From Pseudomonadota bacterium (GTDB lineage: Bacteria; Pseudomonadota; Gammaproteobacteria; Xanthomonadales; Rhodanobacteraceae): DNA of 33,594 bases. The stretch is taken from assembly GCA_021795435.1 (NCBI GenBank), contig JAJYPJ010000002.1, forward strand, positions 1-33,594, read 5' to 3'. Under the pieces are notes generated by a model. It had not been told where the DNA came from. It made no database searches and saw only the letters and a list, made by a program, of their open reading frames with translations. Below are positions 24,043-32,778 of this stretch, piece by piece (position 1 is the first letter of the stretch; the number at the start of each line of letters is the position of its first letter). A program made the position numbers and the translations under genes.

Positions 24043-26547
24043 ATGGCCAAGAACCTTCTCATCGTCGAATCGCCGGCCAAGGCCAAGACGATCAATAAAT
24101 ACCTTGGCAAGGATTTCGAGGTTTTGGCCTCGTATGGCCATGTGCGCGACCTCGTGCCCAAGGAAGGGGCCGTGGATCCCGGCCATGACTTCGCCATGCG
24201 CTATGCGTTGATTGAAAAAAACGAAAAGCATGTCGAGGCGATAGCCCGCGCCGCCAGCAAGGCGGAAGCGATCTACCTAGCCACCGACTTGGACCGCGAG
24301 GGTGAAGCGATCAGTTGGCACATCAGCGAGATCCTGCGCGAGCGCGGGCTGCTGGAGGGCCGCGACGTGCACCGGGTGGTTTTCAGCGAAATTACGCCGC
24401 GCGCCATCCAGGAAGCCGTAGCCCACCCACGCAAGCTGTCGCACCCCTTGGTGGATGCCCAACAGGCACGCCGGGCTCTGGACTACCTGGTGGGCTTCAA
24501 TCTCTCTCCGGTGCTTTGGCGCAAGGTCCAACGCGGTTTGTCCGCCGGACGCGTGCAGTCACCCGCCCTCCGGATGATCGTCGAGCGAGAGGCGGAAATC
24601 GAAGCATTCATCGCTCGCGAGTATTGGAGCATCGAGGCGCAGCTGGCACATGCGGGTACGCCATTCGTCGCCAGGCTCAGTCGGCTTGCCGGCCGGAAGG
24701 TTGAGCAGTTCGACCTGCCGGATGCCGCGAGCGCCCAAGCCGCGCGGGAGACGCTGCTGAACGCAGCCGGTGGCAGGCTGGTGGTCAGCGAGGTCCAATC
24801 GAAGGAACGCAAGCGCCGCGCGGCACCGCCCTTCACCACATCAACGCTTCAGCAGGAGGCCGCCCGCAAGCTGGGCTTCTCCACCAGCCGTACGATGCGT
24901 GTTGCTCAGGGTCTGTACGAGGGCGTGGCCCTGGGTTCCGAGGGCAATGTGGGTCTGATCACCTACATGCGCACCGATTCGGTGAGCCTGTCCACCGAAG
25001 CGTTGTCCGAGCTGCGCGACGTGGTTGCCCGGGAATATGGAACGCACGCGCTCCCCGAGAAGGCCAACTTCTACCAGACCAAATCCAAGAACGCCCAGGA
25101 AGCCCATGAAGCCATTCGGCCCACGTCCGCCCTGCGAACGCCTGGCTCGGTTGCCACGTTTTTGAGCGAGGACCAACGCAAGCTCTACGAGCTTGTCTGG
25201 AAGCGGGCGATTGCCAGCCAGATGATTCCGGCCGTCCTCAACACCGTCAGCGTCGACCTCGCCTGCGGTGAGGGTCACAGCTTCCGAGCCAGTGGTACCA
25301 CGGTGATCGATCCAGGATTCCTCGCCGTTTACGAAGAGGGCCGCGACCAGAAGACGGATGATGACGAAAATCGCAAACTGCCTGCGCTGGTGGTTGGCGA
25401 AGAGGTGCCCTTGGCGGACATCGCAGCGGACCAGCACTTCACCGAGCCACCGCCACGCTATAGCGAGGCGTCGCTGGTGAAGGCACTCGAGGAGTACGGC
25501 ATTGGTCGGCCATCCACCTATGCAAGCATCATCCAGGTGCTGCTGGCACGCGAATACGTCGTGCTCGAGAATCGTCGGTTTAAGCCCACGGACGTCGGCC
25601 GCGCCGTGGGGCGTTTCCTCGGCCAGCACTTCACCCAATATGTCGATTACGACTTCACGGCCAAGCTGGAGGATGACCTCGATGCCGTGGCGCGAGGCGA
25701 GGAACAGTGGGTGCCGTTGCTACGCCGGTTCTGGGCACCATTCAAGCAACAGGTCGAGGACAAGACCGAAAGCGTCGAACGCAGCGAAGCGACGGGTGCG
25801 CGCGAGATCGGCATTGACCCTGCCAGTGGAAAGCCCGTGAGCGTCCGACTGGGGCGCTACGGCGCTTTCGCACAGATCGGCCTGAAGGAGGCGGGGGATA
25901 CACCGCGATACGCGTCGCTGCGTCCGGGGCAGAGCATGCACACCATCACCCTGCCGGAGGCCTTGGAGCTATTCAAGTTGCCTCGGCTGCTCGGCAACGC
26001 CCCCACAGGGGAACCGGTCAGCGTGGGCATCGGTCGATTTGGCCCCTTCGTCAAACAGGGCGATACATATGCCTCCCTGGGCAAGGAGGATGACCCTTAT
26101 ACCGTCGACCTGCAACGCGCATTGGCGCTGGTGCAGGCCAAGCGCGAAGCAGCGGCAAACCGCATCATCAGCGATTTCGGCAGTGGCGTTCAGGTTCTGA
26201 ACGGCCGATATGGCCCTTACATCACCGACGGCGCGAAAAACGCGCGCATTCCCAAGGATCGGGACCCTGCCAGCATCACGTTGGAAGAGTGCCGGGCGTT
26301 GCTTGATGCGGCTCCGGCCAAGTCGAAGCGTGGCGCTCGCCGCACGGCCGATGCCAAGTCGGTCGCGCCCCGCCGCAAGCAGGCATCAGCTGCCGCGTCG
26401 ACGACGCGTCCTGTCGCGGATGGCACGGAACCTGGCGCGAAGAAAAAGAAGACCCCAGTCAAGAAATCCAAGGCGAGCACATCCGCCGGTGCACGGTCGA
26501 GTCCGGAAGGCGCGACACGTGTCGTTCGCCGCAAGCCCAAGACATGA
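24043..26547 (+). CDS. topA: TopA, type IA DNA topoisomerase I (zinc-finger-less form)
   Basis: This 834-residue enzyme relaxes negative supercoils. The TOPRIM domain opens IVESPAKAKT (7-16) with E9, and holds DLDREGEA (82-89). The nucleophile Y308 lies in GLITYMRTDS. Residue R310 and the HEAIRPT segment are conserved. E. coli TopA ends in Cys4 zinc ribbons; this protein has a single cysteine in all. Instead it carries at least three Topo_C-type repeats (GRYGAFAQIG, GRFGPFVKQG, GRYGPYITDG, roughly 605-735) and a long disordered Lys/Ala/Ser-rich tail. This C-terminal type is known in other lineages. No SD precedes the ATG. Confidence 0.97.
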   Translation: MAKNLLIVESPAKAKTINKYLGKDFEVLASYGHVRDLVPKEGAVDPGHDFAMRYALIEKNEKHVEAIARAASKAEAIYLATDLDREGEAISWHISEILRERGLLEGRDVHRVVFSEITPRAIQEAVAHPRKLSHPLVDAQQARRALDYLVGFNLSPVLWRKVQRGLSAGRVQSPALRMIVEREAEIEAFIAREYWSIEAQLAHAGTPFVARLSRLAGRKVEQFDLPDAASAQAARETLLNAAGGRLVVSEVQSKERKRRAAPPFTTSTLQQEAARKLGFSTSRTMRVAQGLYEGVALGSEGNVGLITYMRTDSVSLSTEALSELRDVVAREYGTHALPEKANFYQTKSKNAQEAHEAIRPTSALRTPGSVATFLSEDQRKLYELVWKRAIASQMIPAVLNTVSVDLACGEGHSFRASGTTVIDPGFLAVYEEGRDQKTDDDENRKLPALVVGEEVPLADIAADQHFTEPPPRYSEASLVKALEEYGIGRPSTYASIIQVLLAREYVVLENRRFKPTDVGRAVGRFLGQHFTQYVDYDFTAKLEDDLDAVARGEEQWVPLLRRFWAPFKQQVEDKTESVERSEATGAREIGIDPASGKPVSVRLGRYGAFAQIGLKEAGDTPRYASLRPGQSMHTITLPEALELFKLPRLLGNAPTGEPVSVGIGRFGPFVKQGDTYASLGKEDDPYTVDLQRALALVQAKREAAANRIISDFGSGVQVLNGRYGPYITDGAKNARIPKDRDPASITLEECRALLDAAPAKSKRGARRTADAKSVAPRRKQASAAASTTRPVADGTEPGAKKKKTPVKKSKASTSAGARSSPEGATRVVRRKPKT

Positions 26548-26652
26548 GTTTCGGCTTAATCCATCGGCGCGGATGGCACAGTGCGGGAATGACGCGTGGG
26601 CACTGCAACCTTGCGCGGTCGTTCTCGGCCCGAACGGCGTCAGCGAATTCGG

Positions 26653-26666
26653 GGTTTGGCCAAACC
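26653..26666. promoter_or_regulatory. perfect 14-bp palindrome upstream of the AMP-forming ligase
   Basis: GGTTTGGCCAAACC is a perfect palindrome lying in the 280-bp space between topA and the ligase gene. Its size and symmetry suit a dimeric repressor site. I do not recognise the regulator. Confidence 0.4.
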
Positions 26667-26674
26667 ATGGAATG

Positions 26675-26688
26675 TTCCCGCGAGGGAA
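26675..26688. promoter_or_regulatory. second inverted repeat upstream of the AMP-forming ligase
   Basis: TTCCC-GCGA-GGGAA starts 8 bp after the 14-bp palindrome. It may be a second operator or a small hairpin. The rest of 26548-26827 shows no gene that I can support. Confidence 0.3.
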
Positions 26689-26827
26689 TCGTGGACAATC
26701 GCGTGATCGACTTCAGCCCGCGGTCGAGCTCATGGGTCGGGACCCGCCTTCCGCAGAGGCCGGCGACGTCACTGCATTGGCGTACCGCAACGTGCAGCGG
26801 TGCCAACACCCAGTGCAACGCGTGAAC

Positions 26828-28192
26828 ATGCAAGCCGGCACTCCAACGGGCACAAGCGTAGCCGCAAGGCCTTGGCTCGGCGGCGAGGCAGCGCGGACGG
26901 TCATTTGGCGGGATGGACAGCTGATCAGTGCTGCGGAATTTGCCGCACAGGCCGAGTGCGTCGCACGCGCGCTGCCGGCGGGCGCTGAGGCCATCATCAA
27001 CCTTTGCCAGCAGCGGAGCGCCTTCTTGCTCGGTTTCGCCGCCGCATTGCGCGCGGGATTGCCGACGCTGCTGTTGCCCGCGCGTACCGCTGCTGCGCTT
27101 CAGGCGGTCCGCCAACGATGGCCCCATGCCGTGGCGATCGGCGAGCCCGGTGGGACTGATGCACTGCCCAGCGCGGTGCTGAACGAGCTTGCCATCGGCG
27201 AGGCGTTCGCTGCTCCCGAGGGGGACGAATCGTGGCCACTGCTCGATGGCTCGCGACCCGCCTTGGTCGGGCACACCTCCGGATCAACCGGGCAGCCACA
27301 GGCACACGTCAAGACGCTCCGGGCCCTTTGGGCCAGCAATGCCGCCAACCAAGCACGCCTGGCTGGTGAGGTCGGTGCACGATGCAACATCCTTGCCACA
27401 GTACCCTCGCAGCACATGTATGGCGTCGAGATGAGCGTTCTCCTGCCCTTGCTGGGAGAGGCCGCCATCGCCGATCACCAGCCGCTGCTGCCTGCTGACG
27501 TCGCCGCCGTCTTGCAGCGACTACCGCAGCCGCGACTTCTCGTGAGCACGCCTCTGCATCTGCGTGCGCTGCTTGAATCGGGCCTCGCGTTGACCTGTGA
27601 GGCGATCGTCTCCGCCACGGCACCCATGGATGCCGAGCTTGCGCGTGCGCTCGAGCGGCATACGGGTGCGCCGCTCATCGAAGTCTATGGCTCCACGGAA
27701 ACCTGTGTGGTGGCAACACGGCGCACGGCGTGGGAAGCCTCATGGTCCCCGTACCCGGGAGTGACGCTGCATCCAGAGCCCGGCGGCGTGCGCATCGATG
27801 CGCCGCAGCTCGACGCCCCGGTCTTGCTCGGTGACTTGGTGGAACGGCAGCCAGATGGCCGCTTTCGCCTCGTGGGCCGGGTCGAGGACCTCATCGAGAT
27901 TGCCGGCAAGCGCGCGTCCCTCGCCGATCTCACGCGCCTCCTGCTGGAGGTCCCGGGCGTGGAGGATGCCGTGCTCCTGCAGCACGATGGCATCGAGGGT
28001 CCGGGTGTTCGACGGCTGGCGGCCGTGGTCGTGGCACCGACGCGCAGCGAATCCGAGTTGCTTTCCGAACTGCGGCAGCGCTTCGACCCGGCCTTCCTGC
28101 CTCGCCCGCTCAAGCGGGTGGATCGCCTTCCGAGAAATGCGATGGGCAAGTTGCCACGGGAGTCGCTTCTCGCGCTGCTCCGAGCGCGTTGA
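26828..28192 (+). CDS. AMP-forming acyl/aryl-CoA or -ACP ligase
   Basis: This 454-residue protein is a short ANL-superfamily adenylating enzyme. The P-loop is HTSGSTGQPQAH (149-160). The A5-type motif is YGSTET (287-292), the ribose-binding GD is at 335-336, and RVEDLIEIAGKR (351-362) forms the hinge. K441 in RNAMGKL is the expected adenylation lysine. It activates a carboxylic acid as acyl-AMP, then transfers it to CoA or ACP. Its size and the T-S-G-S-T-G-x-P-x-x-H-x-K pattern recall ligases of aryl polyene and xanthomonadin clusters, but none of those partner genes is here, so the substrate is open. The start is uncertain: ATG at 26828 or GTG at 26822, without an SD. It ends 25 bp from the converging c-di-GMP gene. 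Confidence 0.8.
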   Translation: MQAGTPTGTSVAARPWLGGEAARTVIWRDGQLISAAEFAAQAECVARALPAGAEAIINLCQQRSAFLLGFAAALRAGLPTLLLPARTAAALQAVRQRWPHAVAIGEPGGTDALPSAVLNELAIGEAFAAPEGDESWPLLDGSRPALVGHTSGSTGQPQAHVKTLRALWASNAANQARLAGEVGARCNILATVPSQHMYGVEMSVLLPLLGEAAIADHQPLLPADVAAVLQRLPQPRLLVSTPLHLRALLESGLALTCEAIVSATAPMDAELARALERHTGAPLIEVYGSTETCVVATRRTAWEASWSPYPGVTLHPEPGGVRIDAPQLDAPVLLGDLVERQPDGRFRLVGRVEDLIEIAGKRASLADLTRLLLEVPGVEDAVLLQHDGIEGPGVRRLAAVVVAPTRSESELLSELRQRFDPAFLPRPLKRVDRLPRNAMGKLPRESLLALLRAR

Positions 28193-28217
28193 CCCGCTGG
28201 GCCCGGCGAACCAACGT

Positions 28218-31200
28218 TCAGCGGATTGCAGCTTCTTCCGCACGAACACACCTCACAAGCGATTCCTCAAACTCCGCGCGCGCAGCCTCATAGTCCCCGC
28301 TGCGCGGACCTCGGCGTGCCGCACGGTGCATCCTTGCATGAGGGCCATCAAGCAGATCGCGATACTCCGGTCGTGCGTCGAGAAACGCATGGACCAGACA
28401 AGGCACCGTCGCCAAGTGGGTCCACAGCTCCGGATGGTCGCCGCCGGCCTGCAAGGCCTCATCCCAAAGCAGGCTTCCTGCCAGCGCGCCCAGCGCGGTA
28501 CGAGGCGCACGCGAGCTGAATCGCCACGTGAAGTGCTCAAGCCATTTGGCTAGGGAATCGGCTGGCATCGGCCGGGCGATCGCATATCCCTGGCCGAGGT
28601 CTGCCCCGAGGATCAGGGCTGCTTCGATTAGACCCTGGGTCTCCAAGCCTTCGACCACCACCTCGATGCCCAGGCCACGCCCAAGCGAACACAACTGGTG
28701 CATGAAACGCAATGTGCGCAGTGGGTCCTGAGCCACATCGCGGACCAGCGTCTGGTCGATCTTCACGCGATCGAAAGGCCACCGACGCAGGCGCGCCAGT
28801 GAACTGTGGCCGGCACCCAGATCGTCCTCGACCACCCGAACACCCAAAACCTTGAATGCCTCGATTCCAGCCAGCGCCGACTCGAGCGCCTGCTCGGCCT
28901 CGCTTGCGCCCTCCAGCACCTCGAGAAGCAGCGCGCTGGGGGGGACACCGCTATCTCCCAGGCTCTGGCGCGCGACCTCGACGTACCGGCCGTCGTGCAA
29001 CGCCGCCGGCGGCAAGTTCACCGTCACGTCAAGACTGTGCCCCGCGGCGGCCAACGCGTTGTACTGGGCCAGGGCCTGCTTGAGGGCGCGTTGGAAAAGC
29101 AGCAGCAGATCGTCGCGGCCCAACGCGGCAAGGAAGAGGTTCGGCGGAAGCAGGCTGCCATCCGCCTCGCGAAGACGGGCCAGCGCCTCGACCTCGACCG
29201 GCCTTCCGGTACGGAGTGCCAATACGGGCTGGTAGTGCAGCTCCAGACCTTCAGGCGCCGCAAGCAGCGAGCGCCAGTGCGTGCGAACGGTGTAGGGCAG
29301 GATCGTTCCTGCCGTTGTCGAACCCGGTGCAATCCTCACCAGCGCGAGATCAAGCAGCGTCTTCAACTGCGCCACGAACGCCTGCTGTGCATCGCTGGCA
29401 AACCCTCCCGGGTAAGAGCTGTACAAGACCAGGACCGCGGCCGGAACGCCGTCCTGGGTGCACAGCGGCAATGCCACGCTGGAGCGAATGCCGAGGCGAA
29501 CGACGAGATCGCGCCAGGGCCGCATCAATGGATCGGTCCTGTAGTGCGCGCAGCGTTCGATGACGCCACTGCGCCACGCGCGTCCACTGGGTCCGCGGCC
29601 ATGCGGATCCGTCGCGACACTGCTAATCACAGCGGCTTTTCCCTGGGCCAGTGCATCCAGGTAGGCACGGAAGGCATTCCCTGCCACGGCTTCGTAGGTG
29701 AAGACTCCCCGATCATCGGGCCTTCCCACCGTCGCAGAAATGATTTCGTCATGTGCGACGAGTAAATCCACGACGCCCTGCATCAAAGCCAGATAACTCT
29801 CAGCCGACCACGCCAATGCGCTGATTCGCGCGATCACGCCGTCGCGTTCCCGTTGCACGGCACGCAGTCCCTCAAGCTGCCATTGTCGATCTTGCGCCAG
29901 CCTGCGGCGCACCACGAGGAGAGCCCGGCGATCGCGATGCAGGTGCTTCGCGAGTGCTGTTTCGACACCTTCCCGAAGCCGCTCGACACCGTCAGAGAGC
30001 CAGACCGCCTCGATACCGCACGCAGCATGAACTCGCCCTGCGCGATCGGCCAGCGCTCGATGCGTCGCTGCATCCAGTTCGGGCTGGACCAGCAAGCGAA
30101 TATGTTCGCGTTGCTTGGCGTAGAGCGCGGCCAGCTCGTCCTGCGGCAGGCAGGCCAAGACCTGCCTCGGCTCCGGCATCTGCGTCACCTCGGCATAAAA
30201 TGGGTCGACGATCGCATCCAGGGCCTCCCGAGCCGTTGGGGTCAGTGCACCCAGCAGGCGGGCAGCCGGCGCGCCGTAGGCGGGCAAGTCGCCGGCCTCG
30301 GCTTCGCTCGGCGTGGATTCACCACTCTCCGAGTGGGGTGGGAGGCTCCACCAACTGCCGCCTTGATGCTTGCGTGCCTTGACCTGGTACATCGCCTGGT
30401 CGGCGCGTCGCAGCAATTGCTCGCCCCCGCTTTCCGCATGGAGTGGAAAAAGCGCAATGCCCAGGCACGCGTTCAGCGCGAGCGTATTGCCATCGATCTC
30501 GAATGGTCGCTGCAAAGCAGCATGCAGGCGATCGACCAGGGGACCTAGATCCTCGGTGCGCGCGATGTCCTCGAACACCAGCACGAATTCGTCGCCGCCC
30601 AAGCGAGCCACGTAATCTTCGGCACGCACGGCGCCGCGCAGTCGGTCGGCGACTTCCATGAGCAGGCGATCGCCCGCGGCATGGCCAAGCCGATCGTTGA
30701 TCGGCTTGAAATCATCAAGATCCAGCATGCCGATCCCGACGAGCAGATGGTGCCTCCGCGCGCGCGCGAGCGAACCTTCCATCTGATGCTCCAGCGCTCG
30801 CCGATTGGGCAGGCCCGTGAGCACATCGTGCAGCGCGAGATGGCGTTGGCGTTCACGTTCACTTGCCAGTAGCTCGCGCTGGGCATGCTGGCGCAGCGCC
30901 AATCCGGTCGCATCGGCGATCTCGTCCAGAAGCGCACGCAGTTCGTCGTCGAAGCTGTCGGGTTCACGCGTGGTCAAGGCAAATACCCCGCTCGGCTTGG
31001 CAGCCGTACCGAGCTCGCCTTGCAGTGTTCCGAAAATCGGCCACGCGGCGACCGCCCCCATGTGCACGAGCGGCGGCCGCCGCCAGCCTTCCGGTATGCC
31101 TGGATCTAGCGCAGGTTGCACCCGCACGATCGGTCGCGCCTCTGCAAAAGCTCGCGTGGGTGTGGGCACAATAGCGCCCTGCGGCCGCGCCGGTGGCCGA

Positions 31201-31970
31201 GGAAGCGCATGGATGGCATCCGCCATCGGGCCGGCCAGCGCCATGCGCCGGAGCAAGGGCGCTCCCTCGTCGATCAGGACATCCACCACCGCTGCGCCGG
31301 CGACCTCGACGAGGGCATGTGCCAGCGTCTCGTAGACTGCTTCCGGGTCGGGCTGCTTGAGTAGTGCCCGCTGCAGCACGCGTTGGGCATCCCGAAAGCG
31401 ACGCAAGCGCTGTTCGCGAACAGCCAGCGCGCAGTGGTCGACGTAACGGGCGATTTCGGCGACCAATCGCTCGGCCCATTCCACCAGCGCCGCGTCCAGC
31501 CACTCGGCTGTGCGCACGTACACCGACAGGCTTAACCTGCCGCCATCCGCGAGAGGAGCAACCACCACCATGCTGGCAGCCAGACCGAACGTCTGCGCAC
31601 GTTCGCGCCAACGTTCGAACAGGGGCTCGTCAACATGGCTGATTTGCGCATGTCCGCTCCGCAAGGCCTGCCCAAGCGGGCCCTGTCCCCCGGGCAGCTC
31701 CGGATCGTCGCTGAAGCTGAGTCCCTCGATATAGGCTTGCGCAGGTCCTGCCGCGGCCAGCCGCCGCACGCTGTGTCCACCCGCGGGCAGCTCGCCCAGC
31801 CAAACGAGTGGCAAATCCATGGCGTCGGCGAGGGTCCGCGCGACGTCGCCAAGGACGTCCTGCGACAGTCGGGTGCCTGCGGCATGCAGCACGGCGAGCG
31901 TGGCCGCCACGCTCCGATAGAATCGCTCTCGCGGCGCGACGAGAGCTTCCATCTGCACCGAAGTCTGCAT
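28218..31970 (-). CDS. GAF-GAF-GGDEF-globin-GAF-EAL c-di-GMP enzyme
   Basis: This 1250-residue cytoplasmic protein has no signal or TM segment. Order: GAF-like (about 20-185), GAF (200-360), GGDEF (372-535), globin sensor (575-715), GAF (720-880), EAL (890-1140) and an unassigned helical tail (1150-1250). The cyclase loop GGDEF is at 458-462, with an inhibitory I-site R449-A-E-D452 exactly five residues before it. In the EAL domain E928-A-L, N985, E1017, D1049-D1050, K1070, E1107, E1110 and Q1127 are in place, so both activities may be real. The globin domain has a candidate proximal heme ligand, H648 in GRVHAACGIEAVWL, as in globin-coupled sensors, so O2 or NO may set the output. An in-frame stop nine codons upstream bounds the start; GAGGG precedes the ATG. 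Confidence 0.92.
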   Translation of the reverse strand: MQTSVQMEALVAPRERFYRSVAATLAVLHAAGTRLSQDVLGDVARTLADAMDLPLVWLGELPAGGHSVRRLAAAGPAQAYIEGLSFSDDPELPGGQGPLGQALRSGHAQISHVDEPLFERWRERAQTFGLAASMVVVAPLADGGRLSLSVYVRTAEWLDAALVEWAERLVAEIARYVDHCALAVREQRLRRFRDAQRVLQRALLKQPDPEAVYETLAHALVEVAGAAVVDVLIDEGAPLLRRMALAGPMADAIHALPRPPARPQGAIVPTPTRAFAEARPIVRVQPALDPGIPEGWRRPPLVHMGAVAAWPIFGTLQGELGTAAKPSGVFALTTREPDSFDDELRALLDEIADATGLALRQHAQRELLASERERQRHLALHDVLTGLPNRRALEHQMEGSLARARRHHLLVGIGMLDLDDFKPINDRLGHAAGDRLLMEVADRLRGAVRAEDYVARLGGDEFVLVFEDIARTEDLGPLVDRLHAALQRPFEIDGNTLALNACLGIALFPLHAESGGEQLLRRADQAMYQVKARKHQGGSWWSLPPHSESGESTPSEAEAGDLPAYGAPAARLLGALTPTAREALDAIVDPFYAEVTQMPEPRQVLACLPQDELAALYAKQREHIRLLVQPELDAATHRALADRAGRVHAACGIEAVWLSDGVERLREGVETALAKHLHRDRRALLVVRRRLAQDRQWQLEGLRAVQRERDGVIARISALAWSAESYLALMQGVVDLLVAHDEIISATVGRPDDRGVFTYEAVAGNAFRAYLDALAQGKAAVISSVATDPHGRGPSGRAWRSGVIERCAHYRTDPLMRPWRDLVVRLGIRSSVALPLCTQDGVPAAVLVLYSSYPGGFASDAQQAFVAQLKTLLDLALVRIAPGSTTAGTILPYTVRTHWRSLLAAPEGLELHYQPVLALRTGRPVEVEALARLREADGSLLPPNLFLAALGRDDLLLLFQRALKQALAQYNALAAAGHSLDVTVNLPPAALHDGRYVEVARQSLGDSGVPPSALLLEVLEGASEAEQALESALAGIEAFKVLGVRVVEDDLGAGHSSLARLRRWPFDRVKIDQTLVRDVAQDPLRTLRFMHQLCSLGRGLGIEVVVEGLETQGLIEAALILGADLGQGYAIARPMPADSLAKWLEHFTWRFSSRAPRTALGALAGSLLWDEALQAGGDHPELWTHLATVPCLVHAFLDARPEYRDLLDGPHARMHRAARRGPRSGDYEAARAEFEESLVRCVRAEEAAIR

Positions 31971-32000
31971 TGGCCGGGCCCTCGTGGACAGACTTCAGTC

Positions 32001-32023
32001 CCGCAGGGACCGTTCCCCTGCGG
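32001..32023. repeat. hairpin in the divergent region before the c-di-GMP gene
   Basis: CCGCAGGG (32001-32008) pairs with CCCTGCGG (32016-32023) around a 7-nt loop. It lies 31 bp upstream of the minus-strand c-di-GMP gene, probably within its 5' leader. I checked it by eye against the GEMM c-di-GMP riboswitch consensus and saw no match. Confidence 0.4.
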
Positions 32024-32124
32024 CTCACGAAAAACTTGCGACTGGGTCTCGGCACTAGCCTGCCTCTTGATATCTGCTAACGCAAGATCCAGCCTAATCA
32101 GCAACCCGTGTCCAGGCCGACGTC

Positions 32125-32778
32125 ATGCCCGACCCTCTGCAAAACCCTAACCGCGAACGCTTCGACATGATTGCCTCCGGATGGGATGCTTCTCCTCGAC
32201 GTCAGGAGCTCGCCGCGGCAGTCGCCGAAGCGATTGCGGTCTCGGTTCCGCTCCAGCCGCACTGGCAGGCGCTGGAGTACGGGTGTGGCACGGGGTTGGT
32301 TGGCGCGCGTCTTGCGCCGCTGCTGCACCGCCTTCTCGCCACGGACATTTCGCCGGGCATGCTGTCTGTCCTGGCGGAAAAGGCGCGCGATGCGGGATTA
32401 AGGAACGTAGAGACCAGGCCGCTCGACCTCACACGAGATCCACCGCCCGCAGACCGCTTTGATCTCGTCTTCAGCAGCATGACGTTGCATCACATCCCTG
32501 ATGTGCCGGCCCTCTTCAGGGTGTTTAACGGGATGATTCAACCGGGTGGGTGGATTGCCGTCGCTGATCTGGATGCGGAGGATGGCACTTTCCACGATGC
32601 TGGCGTGCAAGGCGTTGCGCATCATGGCTTTGACAGGGCGGTGGTGGCGGAATGGCTCCGTGATGCCGGCTTCGCCGACATTGCGGTGCGAGCCGCGCAC
32701 ACGGTTGAGAAGACCCGAGGCAACGGCTTGAAGCGGCGCTATCCGGTTTTCTTGGCGACGGCACGACGTGACGCATGA
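32125..32778 (+). CDS. class I SAM-dependent methyltransferase
   Basis: This 217-residue protein has a Rossmann-type methyltransferase fold. Motif I is LEYGCGTGLVGARLAPL (50-66), the acidic residue at the end of beta-2 is ATDISPGMLSV (72-82), and the post-motif is FDLVFSSMTLHHIPDV (112-127). The acceptor is unknown; UbiE/BioC-like small-molecule methyltransferases look similar, but nothing here proves a ubiquinone role. No SD is visible before the ATG. Its stop overlaps the start of the SDR gene (ATGA), so the two products probably work together. Confidence 0.85.
   Translation: MPDPLQNPNRERFDMIASGWDASPRRQELAAAVAEAIAVSVPLQPHWQALEYGCGTGLVGARLAPLLHRLLATDISPGMLSVLAEKARDAGLRNVETRPLDLTRDPPPADRFDLVFSSMTLHHIPDVPALFRVFNGMIQPGGWIAVADLDAEDGTFHDAGVQGVAHHGFDRAVVAEWLRDAGFADIAVRAAHTVEKTRGNGLKRRYPVFLATARRDA

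Noticed and set aside
26544-26825. 93-residue plus-strand ORF starting in an ATGA overlap with the topA stop
   Set aside because: Second-position GC exceeds first-position GC by hand count, which is not the coding pattern of this genome. The region also contains two palindromes and looks like control DNA.
31971-32124. Possible c-di-GMP (GEMM) riboswitch before the c-di-GMP gene
   Set aside because: There is a stable hairpin, but none of the conserved GEMM segments could be found by eye on either strand.
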